A stretch of 64,000 nucleotides of DNA from Mycobacterium sp. MBM (GCA_021648845.1 JAKJHY010000018.1:43055-107054), one strand, 5' to 3'. Shown: positions 43,391 through 52,805, numbered from the stretch's first letter. The notes: generated by a model from the letters alone, not told the origin. Made by a program: numbers and translations.

Positions 43391-44787
43391 GTACGACTGC
43401 TGCGCAACAGAAGGGCATCCTGGTCGTACACGCTGACGGTGCAGCCAGTTGGTGGTCGCGTTTGGTGCCGGCCGTGGCCGCGGTAACGGTGCCGGTCGGG
43501 CCCGGAGCTGCCGTCCAGGTGGACGCCGGTCACCCCGAACGGGTGCTGGCCTGGTCGGTGGAGGCCACCGGCAACCTGGCCGCATTGGCACGGGCTCTGG
43601 GTGATCCCGATCTGGTCGATCGCACTCGGGCGCTTACCTCCGATGCCGGAGAGGTCTACGTCGATGACGTTCCCCTGCTCACCGAGCCGTGGACGCGTCG
43701 CGCCACGGTAGCCGCGGTGGATCGGTGCACAGTGCGGCCGATTGCAGAAGGCGCGTTGCTGTTGGATTGGGCGGAAAGTGCTTACAACACAGGCAATTTT
43801 GGTGATGCCGAGCGATTGTTCGCCGCTGCGGCACCCACATTGATGACGCTCGGCGAGCAGTGCGTGGACGGCCTGCTCGCCGGTGGCGTCGCCGCCGATG
43901 TCACACGGGTCGCGGCGGTAGCCGCGGAAGCGTTGGGGGCGCATGGGTGGGGCCCCGATATCCGGGCACTATCTCAACGTCTGTCAGAAGGGCTCAACAC
44001 GCCCGTAGGCAACGGGAATGCTTCAGTGCTGCTAAGTGACTGGGTGACGGCGGCCGCCGTGGAAACCCACCTCGGTGGTGGCGTTCCGTCGGCTGTCCGC
44101 CCAGCATATGTCGATCCCGAAGTGGTGCCGCAGCGCCTGCTCGCCTGGACTGGAGCTGACCATCCAGATCTGATCGTGGAGATGGATTCCGGAGAATCGA
44201 CCTTGGTGAGCGTTCTGCTCGAAGCCTCGGCGGACGTGCGGTCACCCGAGGCGGCGCACATGATGGCCTATGCCGCCGAATCCGACGGTACGTTGGTAGC
44301 GGTTGCGCCTATGCATGTTGAGGGACGTTCGCTCACGGCGGTCCTGACACCTCCGGCAAGTGACGAGATGACCTTGGTGTTCGGCATTTACGATGCCGAT
44401 ATTGACCCGACGCGACTGCGCAATGACGCGACAGGGCAGGTGCTGATCGAGGTCGACAGGTGGATGCGCGACGCTTTCACCCGGCACCGTTACGCACAGG
44501 TTTTGGCCTATGCGAGTTCGGCCGAGGACCTCGAGGACGCCCGCGCTCGACAGCGAACACATCTGGGAATTGCCCGCACCGCGGCCGACAACGCCATAGA
44601 ACTCCTGGAATCCGAGGGATTGAGGCCGGGTGTCGACAGAGCGGCGGCGGCACTGTTGATGGGACGCCGCGATGCCATCAAGTCCTATCGCGAAACGATA
44701 GCCGCAGCCGCAACCACAGTTTCGAGCTGGAGGCCGCTGCTGGCCGAGATTGTGGAGCCGGAGCCGGCCGACGACGGCGATGACTGA
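43387..44787 (+). CDS. Hypothetical protein upstream of the CHAT protease
   Basis: 466 residues from ATG 43387. The N-terminal part is strand-rich (GILVVHADGAASWWSRLVP, AAVTVPVGPGAAVQVDAGH). The middle and C-terminal parts alternate helices and strands, with a helical end (RQRTHLGIARTAADNAIEL). No known catalytic motif was found. It overlaps both neighbours (four bases upstream, eight downstream). As a dedicated CHAT partner it could be the substrate or activator; no evidence decides between them. Confidence 0.6.
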   Translation: MSTTAAQQKGILVVHADGAASWWSRLVPAVAAVTVPVGPGAAVQVDAGHPERVLAWSVEATGNLAALARALGDPDLVDRTRALTSDAGEVYVDDVPLLTEPWTRRATVAAVDRCTVRPIAEGALLLDWAESAYNTGNFGDAERLFAAAAPTLMTLGEQCVDGLLAGGVAADVTRVAAVAAEALGAHGWGPDIRALSQRLSEGLNTPVGNGNASVLLSDWVTAAAVETHLGGGVPSAVRPAYVDPEVVPQRLLAWTGADHPDLIVEMDSGESTLVSVLLEASADVRSPEAAHMMAYAAESDGTLVAVAPMHVEGRSLTAVLTPPASDEMTLVFGIYDADIDPTRLRNDATGQVLIEVDRWMRDAFTRHRYAQVLAYASSAEDLEDARARQRTHLGIARTAADNAIELLESEGLRPGVDRAAAALLMGRRDAIKSYRETIAAAATTVSSWRPLLAEIVEPEPADDGDD

Positions 44788-46027
44788 TGTCGAGGTCCTG
44801 ATCCGCTGCGTGGACGTGGGTGACACTTACGTCGTGTGGCGTTGGCTCGACGACCCACACCGCCCGAACGCCCACCGCCTGGACACGGGGCAGTCGGGCG
44901 AAGCACTGACGGCGCTGGACGCCGCGTTATTCCGGGCCGGTGGTGACAGCCTGGGATCGGGCGCCTTCACCGATTTGCTGGCCGAACGCCTGCTGTCGGC
45001 ACAGCTGTCCCGAGCGGTGCTTCCGCCAGCGCTCGTCGAGCAGTTGCACGCGAAAAGCCAAGCAGGGATGTCGATCAGGGTTCGGTTGATTCCCAGCCCG
45101 CGCCTGTCGAGGGTGCCGTGGGAGACGCTCACGCTGGATGCCGGCGACCTCCGGCTCCTCGATGTCGCCGATCTCGTCTATGACCTACCCGCTGTGGTTC
45201 ATGCCGCGCGTCGTCGGCAACCCGTGCCGTGGACCGTGGCCGTCGGCCGGCCCGCGGTCGTCGTCATCGACCCGGTGTTGCCGAAGACATCGTCGATGCA
45301 CCGGGTGCTGGCCACCGACAACGGAGCCACCGGGCTGTGCCTGGAGCGGGTCGACGAACACCGTGCCGCCGAAGGCGAGGAGTTCTACGGTTCGGTCGGC
45401 GGCCGCATCGGCCGCCAGAGGCTCGCGGCACTACTTGCCACGCCGCGGTCGCGACTCTTCTACTTCGGTCACGTGACCTCGATGCCGGACGAACCTGGCT
45501 CGGCATCAATGCATCTCACGGATGACGCTGCGTCGGTGTGGGGGCTGGCCGAACCGGTCGACGGGCATCGTCCTTTTTCCGCCCTGGACCTGTTGTCCGG
45601 GGTAAAGGATGCGCCCCCCGAATACCGCGCCCTGTTCGACGCTACGCAGGGTCCCGACATCTGGCCGATGCCCCCACGCGTGGCGATGATCTCGTGTGAG
45701 GGTGCCGCCGATTACCGCACCATGGAAACCTTCGGCCTGGTCTCCGCGATGGTCAAGGCGGGCGCGGAACTGGTCACGACGACCCGGTGGACGCTGCCGA
45801 CCGACGCCGCTCTGTGGGCGGCCCATCCCGCGCTGCGTCACGCACAGGTCCGGCCCACCACCCAGTTCGCGATGGTCATCGATTTTGCCCACACCCGCGA
45901 CGATCCGATCGGGGAACTGACTGCCTGGCAACGGGGCCAACTGCGCCTTTGGCGGGAGACCGGGGACGCCGCGCACACCCCGTTGATCTGGGCGTCGTTG
46001 ACGCACACGTCGGCTCCTGCGGTGTGA
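44780..46027 (+). CDS. CHAT-domain (caspase-like) protease
   Basis: 415 residues from ATG 44780, which overlaps the previous stop by eight bases. The C-terminal ~270 residues have CHAT features: LSRVPWETLTLDAGDLRLL, then RSRLFYFGHVTS (catalytic His in the GH motif), and VAMISCEGAADYRTMETFG (catalytic Cys), followed by AMVKAGAELVTTTRWTLPT, the usual motif after the Cys. CHAT proteases cut partner proteins in several immune and stress systems. The first ~130 residues (EVLIRCVDVGDTYVVWRWL) are of unknown type. Both dyad residues are present, so it should be active. Confidence 0.78.
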   Translation: MTDVEVLIRCVDVGDTYVVWRWLDDPHRPNAHRLDTGQSGEALTALDAALFRAGGDSLGSGAFTDLLAERLLSAQLSRAVLPPALVEQLHAKSQAGMSIRVRLIPSPRLSRVPWETLTLDAGDLRLLDVADLVYDLPAVVHAARRRQPVPWTVAVGRPAVVVIDPVLPKTSSMHRVLATDNGATGLCLERVDEHRAAEGEEFYGSVGGRIGRQRLAALLATPRSRLFYFGHVTSMPDEPGSASMHLTDDAASVWGLAEPVDGHRPFSALDLLSGVKDAPPEYRALFDATQGPDIWPMPPRVAMISCEGAADYRTMETFGLVSAMVKAGAELVTTTRWTLPTDAALWAAHPALRHAQVRPTTQFAMVIDFAHTRDDPIGELTAWQRGQLRLWRETGDAAHTPLIWASLTHTSAPAV

Positions 46028-46043
46028 ACGATACAACCGGGCA

Positions 46044-46487
46044 CTATGCGCGGAGGGCCTCGGCGGTGATCGGCAACTGTCGCTGGTAGGCAGAATGCGC
46101 CAGGGTGATCGCCTTGAGTGTGTTGGTAAATGCGTGGATGGTGGAATGATCGATGAAGAAGGCGCTTCGAAGATAGACGCCATTGCCGAGTTGGGTCAGG
46201 CCGACCGTCGAATAGGGCTCCAACGCCGTCATCGCCGCTGTGATGACCAGATTCCTTTCAGCGGGACTTATCCCTTCGTAGTCAAGACGGAGCAGTGCTT
46301 GCACGTAGATCTCATTGATCCCGTTGTCAACGATTACATCGACAGGATCGCCGCCTTCGACCGCCACGTTCGCCAACCACATGGCCCCCGCATCGTTGAC
46401 TCTCTGGAACGACAGGACGTCGTCGTCGAGGTTCAGAACCGTCTCGAGGGTCTGGCGGTCCAGTCCGGCCGGAAATTCACTCACCAT
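46044..46487 (-). CDS. YbjN / type III chaperone-like fold protein
   Basis: 147 residues from ATG 46487. Helix-strand alternation (QTLETVLNLDDDVLSFQRV, GAMWLANVAVEGGDPVDVIV, VGLTQLGNGVYLRSAFFI) fits the YbjN/chaperone-like fold, a small protein-binding module. It is on the opposite strand to the CHAT operon and ends 16 bases from it. Similar folds recur at 31429 and in the C-terminal half of the protein at 53149. Probably an adaptor for one of the neighbouring systems. Confidence 0.6.
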   Translation of the reverse strand: MVSEFPAGLDRQTLETVLNLDDDVLSFQRVNDAGAMWLANVAVEGGDPVDVIVDNGINEIYVQALLRLDYEGISPAERNLVITAAMTALEPYSTVGLTQLGNGVYLRSAFFIDHSTIHAFTNTLKAITLAHSAYQRQLPITAEALRA

Positions 46488-46608
46488 AGAACGTTCACAC
46501 TCCTGAGATCTGTCGCGTTTTGCCTCGCCTAACTATGTCGGTCTGGTAAATCGCCGTCTGTAGACCGTTCGAGCGACCGCGAGGACCGGCCTGTTCGACC
46601 GCTATTCC

Positions 46609-47580
46609 GTGACGAGACGCCGCCACGAGTTGATTCAGGGTCTCAATGGCAATGCCACGGCCCCGGGTGGGGAATCGGCATTACTCGATGACCACATCGT
46701 CGATCGAAAGGCCGGACCCTTGGGCACCACTGCAGCATTCACGATCCCTCCCGTCGACGGCTACGTCATCGGTGATCCCGGTCGAGCCGCGGCCGAAGTC
46801 GGCGCCGGTATCCCCGCGGGGGTGGCGAACCGGCCGGATATCGCGGTCGACGCTGCGCGCATCGCAGGGCTGGAGATCCGCGCAGCCAGCGTGCGCGGTG
46901 TGGTGCACCGCCGGTTCGGCACACCGCGCCAGGATGCCTATTCGATCTCCTGGCGACCGGATGAAGAGGCGTTGGTCGTCACCGTCTGTGACGGCCTCGG
47001 TGCGTTCGACCGCTCTCACGAGGCGGCCGACCTGGCCGCCTCACGGCTGCCCGACCTGCTCGACGGTGACTGGCAACGGGCCTTCGAAGCACTCTCGGCT
47101 GGGATCGCCGACCGCAGCAGCGGCACGGGTGCGCCAATGGCGACCACAGTGGTGTGTGCCCGCCTCACCGAGACCGCGGACGGTGCTCATCGCGCCGAGG
47201 TGGCCTGGGTCGGTGACAGTGCGGCCTACCTGCTCGGACCGCAGGGATGGCAGTGCATCGGCGGGGCAGTGAAGACGATCGGAGGCGACGGCAGCCCGCT
47301 CTCGTCAGCCACCGCTGCGCTTCCGGCAAAGTCGCTTCAGATGTCGAATGCCACAGTAGAATTCGGGAAGGAAGCGGCGCTTTTCCTGATGACCGATGGC
47401 GTCGCGGATCCGCTGGGGGCCGGTGACGGCCAGGTCGGTCACACGCTGGGACGGTGGTGGGCGCACCCGCCCAACGAGTTCGAGTTCGCGGCCCAGGTTG
47501 GCTTCGCCCGCCGCTCCTTCGATGACGACCGAACCGCCGTCGGTTTGTGGCCGCGCCCGCAGGCGGACGTCGTCCGATGA
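46609..47580 (+). CDS. PP2C-type Ser/Thr protein phosphatase (TerY-P triad)
   Basis: 323 residues from GTG 46609. After ~90 residues of linker-like N-terminus the PP2C motifs follow in order: RQDAYSI, VTVCDGLGAFDRSHEAA (metal Asp), ATTVVCARL, VAWVGDSAAYLL, ALFLMTDGVADPLG and DDDRTAVGL. It should remove phosphate from Ser/Thr. It overlaps the kinase gene by ATGA. Phosphatase, kinase and a TerY-like VWA protein together form the TerY-P triad described for tellurite-resistance-linked and other stress systems. Confidence 0.85.
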   Translation: MTRRRHELIQGLNGNATAPGGESALLDDHIVDRKAGPLGTTAAFTIPPVDGYVIGDPGRAAAEVGAGIPAGVANRPDIAVDAARIAGLEIRAASVRGVVHRRFGTPRQDAYSISWRPDEEALVVTVCDGLGAFDRSHEAADLAASRLPDLLDGDWQRAFEALSAGIADRSSGTGAPMATTVVCARLTETADGAHRAEVAWVGDSAAYLLGPQGWQCIGGAVKTIGGDGSPLSSATAALPAKSLQMSNATVEFGKEAALFLMTDGVADPLGAGDGQVGHTLGRWWAHPPNEFEFAAQVGFARRSFDDDRTAVGLWPRPQADVVR

Positions 47581-48992
47581 CGGCCGCCACGATGAAGCGG
47601 TCCCGGCTCGGTGTCATGGACGAGCTCGACAGCGGCAACTTCGGTACGGTGCACCGGTTGCGGGAGCTCACCTTCGACGGCTTCACCGACCTCGCGTTCA
47701 AGGAGTTCCGCACCACCCCCGACGATGCCGAGATCGCCAATCTCACCGATCTGGTGGACTTTCGGGCCAACCTGAGTGCTCAGCACCGCGCGGTCCTCGA
47801 CGATGCGGCGGCCTGGCCGTTGTGCCTGGTGACCGATCGCGGGACGGTGTGCGGGTTCCTGATGCAGCTCATCCCGGCGGTGTTCTTCGGGCAACAGGTA
47901 TTGCCGTCCCAACAGACCGTGCAGGTGCCGCTGAAGTCCCAGTGGTTGGTGGTCGACCCGGCCAAGGCCGACTCCGCGGGCATCGACGTGCCGCGCGCCG
48001 ATGATCTCGCGCCACGATTGGTACTGTGCGCCAAACTGTCGCACCTGATCGGTGTGCTGCATCGGGCCGGCATCGTCTACGGGGATCTGTCGTTGAACAA
48101 TGTGATGTTCAGCGCCGCGACGCCGCCGAGGATCATGGTGGTCGACTGCGATGCCGCCCAGAGCCCGCGATCGCCGCGCATCGCGCAGGCCCACACCCCG
48201 GACTGGGTGCCGCCCGAATCCGTGGCGGGCGGCAGCGTCCAAGACACCGAAACCGACCGGTACAAGCTGGCCCTGTTCATCCTGCGGGCCCTCACACCCG
48301 GCACGCACGCCAGCCAGACTGTGGACCCGAATCGACTCGTCGGCGTGCTTGACCTGCAGGGAAATTCGATGATGCGGGCCGGGCTGTCCGCTGACCGCGC
48401 GGTCCGCCCTTCGGCCAAAGACTGGTACGCGTACCTCACTGCGTATCTGGCCGCGCTGACCAGTCCGCCCGAATTCACGATGGCCGACATCGACCGGCGA
48501 TTAGTGCCCCTCGGATCGATGGTCACCGTGCGCTGGCAGGTTGCCGGCTCTCAGCAGGTGACCGTCCGCTCCGCAGATGGACACAGCGAGACGGTACCCT
48601 GCCCGTCCGGGACGGGAGACTGTCGGATGAGCGTGACGCGGAGCGGGCCGTTCACGCTGAGCGCGCAGAACCGATACGGCACAAGCGGTGTCGAGACTGA
48701 CGAGGTACTCACGTTGCAGTCACCGATGATCCATCGCGTCGACGTCGCACCGATCATCCTGCCCCCCATGAACATCGGTGAACCGGAACTCGGGACGGTC
48801 CTGAGCGTGATGCGTACCGACAACCAGCCGTCCGTCGCGCTGCCAGACCTCACGCCGCTGTATTCGCTCGCCGGCCGGCCGCTGCCGCACGCACCGACTG
48901 CGCCGGCCGGGCCGGTCATCACTATCACGGCGGGCGACGCCTGGAAACAGGTGGCCGAGGCGGTGGCGCTGGGGAATCGGAAGAACCCCTAG
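47577..48992 (+). CDS. Ser/Thr kinase-like protein with C-terminal Ig-like domain (TerY-P triad)
   Basis: 471 residues from ATG 47577. The kinase fold has a glycine loop (LDSGNFGTVHRL), a Lys at 42 (LAFKEF), IVYGDLSLNN (catalytic Asp170 and Asn kept, HRD changed to YGD) and VVDCDA in place of DFG. It is therefore atypical but not clearly dead. This matches the YegI-like kinases of TerY-P triads. Residues ~300-400 form a beta-rich Ig-like domain (MVTVRWQVAGSQQVTV, FTLSAQNRYGTSG). No membrane helix. Overlap with the phosphatase gene implies opposed activities on a shared target, perhaps the VWA protein. Confidence 0.8.
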   Translation: MTAATMKRSRLGVMDELDSGNFGTVHRLRELTFDGFTDLAFKEFRTTPDDAEIANLTDLVDFRANLSAQHRAVLDDAAAWPLCLVTDRGTVCGFLMQLIPAVFFGQQVLPSQQTVQVPLKSQWLVVDPAKADSAGIDVPRADDLAPRLVLCAKLSHLIGVLHRAGIVYGDLSLNNVMFSAATPPRIMVVDCDAAQSPRSPRIAQAHTPDWVPPESVAGGSVQDTETDRYKLALFILRALTPGTHASQTVDPNRLVGVLDLQGNSMMRAGLSADRAVRPSAKDWYAYLTAYLAALTSPPEFTMADIDRRLVPLGSMVTVRWQVAGSQQVTVRSADGHSETVPCPSGTGDCRMSVTRSGPFTLSAQNRYGTSGVETDEVLTLQSPMIHRVDVAPIILPPMNIGEPELGTVLSVMRTDNQPSVALPDLTPLYSLAGRPLPHAPTAPAGPVITITAGDAWKQVAEAVALGNRKNP

Positions 48993-49018
48993 AGCCGACC
49001 TTTTGACGAAAGAACACG

Positions 49019-50467
49019 ATGACCGACAAACTCACCCAGCCGCTCGTCGCGCTGGCCGGTGGCCGCCCCGACATCCTCGCCGCGGTGCCCGGCGCCCGCA
49101 TCAAATTCGTCGCGATGGGTGCTGTGATCACCGCAACCGCCGCGATCGCCGCGCTCTCAGCGGTCTTCGCCGCGGGTATGGCGCTCAACGCGCCGACGCC
49201 GCTCGCGATCGCCATCGGCCTCGTGTGGGGTTTGGTGATCCTGGTGATCGACCGTGCGCTGGTGGTGCAGATGGGAAACTGCGCGTCGGCGGCCAAGATG
49301 ATCGGCATCGCGGTACCGCGCGTGGTGCTGGCGCTGATCCTGGGATCGGTCGTGTCAACGCCGTTGACCCTGCACATCTTCCACCGCGAGACCGCCGCCG
49401 AGATCCGCACCATTCAGCGCGAGGCCGCCGATCAGTTCAGCCTCGACCTGGCCAACGACGACCGGTTCAAAGACATCCCCACCCTGCAGGAACAGGTCGA
49501 CGTCAGCCGGCAACGGGTGGCCAGCAACGGCTCCACCGATCCGGCGGTACAGGCCAAGCAGGCGGCCTACGACGCGGCCCAGGCTGAGAATCTGCGCCTG
49601 CACGCCGAGGCGCAATGCGAACTCAATGGGAATTGCGGCACAGGTCGGGTCGGTGTCGGTGAGGCGTACGACGCCGCAAAGGCCGCCGCCGATCGCCAGC
49701 AGGAGGTCACCGACACCGCCAAACGGGAACTGGATGCTGCCGCCGCCAGCAGCAGGTCCGAGGCCGAGGCCACCCTCCGCGATGCGGAGGGCAGGCTCAA
49801 CACCTTGCGCGCGGATCGGCAGACGTTGCAGCGCGAGTTCGACGAACGCAATGCCGACAACACGGGACTATTGATCCGGCTGCACGCGCTCGACCGGATC
49901 GGCGACCGCGACGCGATGCTGGGCTGGGCACATCTGCTGCTGTTCGCGATGTTCACCTGCATCGAACTGCTCCCCGTGCTGGTCAAGCTGATGATGAGCT
50001 TCGGCCCGCCCACCGCCTACGACCGGGTACAGGACACCCAGGACGACGGGGACGCCGTGGTGTTCGAACAGCAGATGACCGCGTGGCGCGACGCGCAGCA
50101 GGTGCGGGCCCGGCTCGGCGTCGACGTGGAAACCGACCGAGTCGACGTCGAGCGGCAACGGGCCGCGCTGGCCGGTGAGATCGAGCGGGACCGCCTGACC
50201 CGAGAGAAGGACCAGGGCATCCGAATCAACCAGCACGTGGTGCAGACACAAACCGAAGTCGTGGAGAACACCCTGAAAGTCTGGGCAAAGCACGCGCGTC
50301 TGCGGGCGCAGGACCAACTGGACGAGTACGAACGTCAGCTCGCCGCCGAACGGGCAGCCAACCGGCAGTGCCCGAACAATGCCGCGGGATCCCCGCGTCC
50401 GCGCAACGGCAATGCCGCCAACACCTACCTGCAGTCCGCCCGGCTGCCCGACGGGACCGTCCTGTGA
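49019..50467 (+). CDS. DUF4407 membrane protein
   Basis: 482 residues from ATG 49019. Membrane helices near the start (AMGAVITATAAIAALSAVFA, LAIAIGLVWGLVILVIDRAL, VPRVVLALILGSVVSTPLTL) carry the DUF4407 marks: WG-x-x-I-x-x-DR and PR-x-x-LA with an SxPL end. A long coiled coil with an inserted Cys pair (EAQCELNGNCGTG) and another membrane segment (LGWAHLLLFAMFTCIELLPV) follow. The C-terminus is a charged coiled coil. DUF4407 proteins recur near VWA and kinase genes in actinobacterial systems. It overlaps the next VWA-like gene by GTGA. Confidence 0.78.
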   Translation: MTDKLTQPLVALAGGRPDILAAVPGARIKFVAMGAVITATAAIAALSAVFAAGMALNAPTPLAIAIGLVWGLVILVIDRALVVQMGNCASAAKMIGIAVPRVVLALILGSVVSTPLTLHIFHRETAAEIRTIQREAADQFSLDLANDDRFKDIPTLQEQVDVSRQRVASNGSTDPAVQAKQAAYDAAQAENLRLHAEAQCELNGNCGTGRVGVGEAYDAAKAAADRQQEVTDTAKRELDAAAASSRSEAEATLRDAEGRLNTLRADRQTLQREFDERNADNTGLLIRLHALDRIGDRDAMLGWAHLLLFAMFTCIELLPVLVKLMMSFGPPTAYDRVQDTQDDGDAVVFEQQMTAWRDAQQVRARLGVDVETDRVDVERQRAALAGEIERDRLTREKDQGIRINQHVVQTQTEVVENTLKVWAKHARLRAQDQLDEYERQLAAERAANRQCPNNAAGSPRPRNGNAANTYLQSARLPDGTVL

Positions 50468-51018
50468 CCCGCCCGCCGCGCCCGGTGTATCTGATGCTTC
50501 CATCGCACCGGAGCGCCGACAGCGCCGCCCTGTGCGCCGGATTCGTCGACCAGCTCGCGCGGTGGCCGCAGGTCGACGAGGACGTGCTGCTGGGCATCGT
50601 CGAGTTCAGTACTTTCACCAATGAGCTTGCTCCACTGGGGCATCCGTTGGACCAGAGCGCCCGGGTTCAACTGTCGGGCTTCGCCGGCACCTGCTACGCG
50701 GGGCTGTTCGACGGGATGGCGGGGATCGTCGAGTATGACGCCTACCGGTTCGCCGCCGCGGGGCGCCGTCTCGGAGTGCCCCTCATCGTCGTGGTCATCG
50801 ATACTCCGCCGGATCCCGATGACCAATGGGCTCGAGCGCTGCACCGGCTGTGCGAGTCCGGGCCGGTGATCGTCGCCATCGGGGTCGGTGGCGCGGCCGA
50901 CGGATTCGCCGGGGATATCGCCGATACTCCGGGACCGTCGGTCTCTGCATCCGATGCCGACGATGCCGCGCGTCTGGCCGCCGCCGCGGTCAGCGCACGG
51001 GTGTGGGGAATCGGATAG
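50464..51018 (+). CDS. VWA-like protein without an intact MIDAS
   Basis: 184 residues from GTG 50464, overlapping the DUF4407 stop. The fold pattern is that of a VWA domain (PVYLMLPSHRSADSAALCAG, DVLLGIVEFSTFTNEL, PLIVVVIDTPPDPDD), but DxSxS is replaced by PSHRSADS and no metal-binding Asp remains at that position. It is probably a non-metal partner of the TerY-like VWA protein encoded 45 bases downstream, perhaps as a heterodimer. Confidence 0.65.
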   Translation: MTRPPRPVYLMLPSHRSADSAALCAGFVDQLARWPQVDEDVLLGIVEFSTFTNELAPLGHPLDQSARVQLSGFAGTCYAGLFDGMAGIVEYDAYRFAAAGRRLGVPLIVVVIDTPPDPDDQWARALHRLCESGPVIVAIGVGGAADGFAGDIADTPGPSVSASDADDAARLAAAAVSARVWGIG

Positions 51019-51063
51019 CTGTTCAGCTCGACCCAACAACATCACCCAAAGAGAAAGACGGAC

Positions 51064-51822
51064 ATGACCGTTCACGATGACATCCGCACCAGCCGACCCG
51101 CTCAAGCCGACGACCGCTACGTCGTCCTGCCGTTCTACCTGCTCTGCGATGTATCCGGCTCGATGAGTCCGCACATCGCGACCCTGAACCAGGCGCTCGT
51201 GGAGTTCCGTGACACCCTGGCCAAGGATCCGGTGCTCTCGGACAAGGTGCAGTTCGGGGTGGTCGACTTCTCCGACGACGCCCGGGAGGTCATCCCGCTG
51301 GGCGACTTCGCCGAAGCCGACATCGATCGACACCGGCTCGGTGTCCGCGGCGGCACCAGCTATGCCGCCGGATTCACCAAACTGCGAGAAGTCATCACGC
51401 GTGACATCGCCTCTGGTGCAGCACAGTACAAGTACTTCCGACCGGCGGTGTTCTTCCTCACCGACGGCTATCCCAACGGGGGAGAGGACTGGCCGACCGC
51501 GTTTGCGGAACTGACCGCGTTCGACCCTGCGACGGGTCAGGGCAACAAGTCCTACCCGTTGTTCGTCCCGTTCGGCATCGGTGATGCCGATGCGTCGGTC
51601 CTGTCCCAGTTGATCCACCCGATGGATCGCTCGGCGCTGTTCATGGCCAACGCGGGCACCACGCCGGCCGCGGCGATCCAGAAGATGACCGAGGGGATGC
51701 TGAAGTCCATGCTTGCGTCGGGGCGGTCCGCGCTGACAGGTCAGCCTCAGCACGTGCTGCCGACGCAGCGGGAGGTCGGGCCCGGTGTGAGCGTCTACGC
51801 CGGCGGCGATTTCGTCTCCTGA
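51064..51822 (+). CDS. TerY-like VWA-domain protein
   Basis: 252 residues from ATG 51064. A cytosolic VWA domain with complete MIDAS: FYLLCDVSGSMSPHI (DxSxS), GGTSYAAGFTKL (Thr) and VFFLTDGYPNGGEDW (Asp). The sequence is close to TerY proteins of the TerY-P triad. TerY is thought to be a metal-dependent scaffold whose state is set by the linked kinase and phosphatase. The C-terminal ~50 residues are polar and variable. Confidence 0.85.
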   Translation: MTVHDDIRTSRPAQADDRYVVLPFYLLCDVSGSMSPHIATLNQALVEFRDTLAKDPVLSDKVQFGVVDFSDDAREVIPLGDFAEADIDRHRLGVRGGTSYAAGFTKLREVITRDIASGAAQYKYFRPAVFFLTDGYPNGGEDWPTAFAELTAFDPATGQGNKSYPLFVPFGIGDADASVLSQLIHPMDRSALFMANAGTTPAAAIQKMTEGMLKSMLASGRSALTGQPQHVLPTQREVGPGVSVYAGGDFVS

Positions 51823-51901
51823 CGCGGGCCCGCGGCCCGGCCGGTGCCGTCGTGCACCGCTCGGGCCGTGGAATCCCAGGACGTGAACAGGAGTCTGCCA
51901 A

Positions 51902-52765
51902 ATGCCTTTCGAAGATGCCGCATCGGTGACCTTTGCTGAGTTCCGGAACCACTACGGCCTTTCTCGTCCGCCGTCACCGACCCGACCGGCCTTCGGCGCC
52001 CGAAGCGGTGGACTGCACCCCGCGACTGCGGCTGCTGCCGCGCCCGCCCCAGCGCGTGACAAACTGCCCAGATCGCTGATTGTGCTGGTTTCTGTGGTGG
52101 TCACAATGGCCCTAGTCGGCATCACGACCGTGCTCCTGCATGGGGGAACGGAAACGGTCGCGACACCGACATTGCCGCCGACACCGGCGTCTGAGCCGAC
52201 CGCGCGATCGGCCGCACCGCTCGACTATCCGTGGCTTGCCACCCACACCGACGGCAACCCGGTCACCTGGCCGTGCGGTCCCATCGGTTACCGACTGGTC
52301 GTCGAGTCCGCCCCGCCTGGAGCATCGACTCTGCTTCGAGAGGCGGCCGCGCGTATCAGTGCGATCTCCGGGCTGCAGTTTCAGGAGAACCCGCCGGTGC
52401 TGAATCGGGCCGGCGCCGATCCCGGTTTTCGAGGTATCACCGCCAGCTGGGAACCGGTGGAGAGTTTCGAGGCCAGGAATCGCGATCCGGACGCGATTGG
52501 CAGTGGTGGGGCGACCCATTCTGCCGGTCGGTACACCAGTGGTGATGTGCGCCTGCTCAGCGACTGGGCCGGGAACATGATCACCGACTTCGCACCGGGC
52601 AGTGCCGGGCCGGTTCTCCTGCACGAGTTCGGGCATGCCCTGGGGCTCAGTCACCTTGACGATCGGCGCGCGGTGATGAACGCGACTGACGAGGGTGTTT
52701 CGGAATGGACCGCCCTTGAAGCAGCCGCGCTGACGGAGCTGCGGATCCGATGCGCCCGGGGTTGA
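51902..52765 (+). CDS. Membrane-anchored matrixin-like zinc metalloprotease
   Basis: 287 residues from ATG 51902. A ~55-residue cytosolic N-terminus (FAEFRNHYGL, Pro-rich) and one membrane helix (SLIVLVSVVVTMALVGITTV) precede an external protease domain. LLHEFGHALGLSHLDD gives the HExxHxxGxxH zinc site with the catalytic Glu, and VMNATDEG fits the Met-turn region. WLATHTDGNPVTWPCGPIGY starts the domain. It could process a surface or secreted partner. It lies 79 bases after the TerY gene in the same direction. Confidence 0.82.
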   Translation: MPFEDAASVTFAEFRNHYGLSRPPSPTRPAFGARSGGLHPATAAAAAPAPARDKLPRSLIVLVSVVVTMALVGITTVLLHGGTETVATPTLPPTPASEPTARSAAPLDYPWLATHTDGNPVTWPCGPIGYRLVVESAPPGASTLLREAAARISAISGLQFQENPPVLNRAGADPGFRGITASWEPVESFEARNRDPDAIGSGGATHSAGRYTSGDVRLLSDWAGNMITDFAPGSAGPVLLHEFGHALGLSHLDDRRAVMNATDEGVSEWTALEAAALTELRIRCARG

Positions 52766-52805
52766 GTTGCCCATTGCCAGTGGGGAAGCGGAGTAGTCGC
52801 CGACG

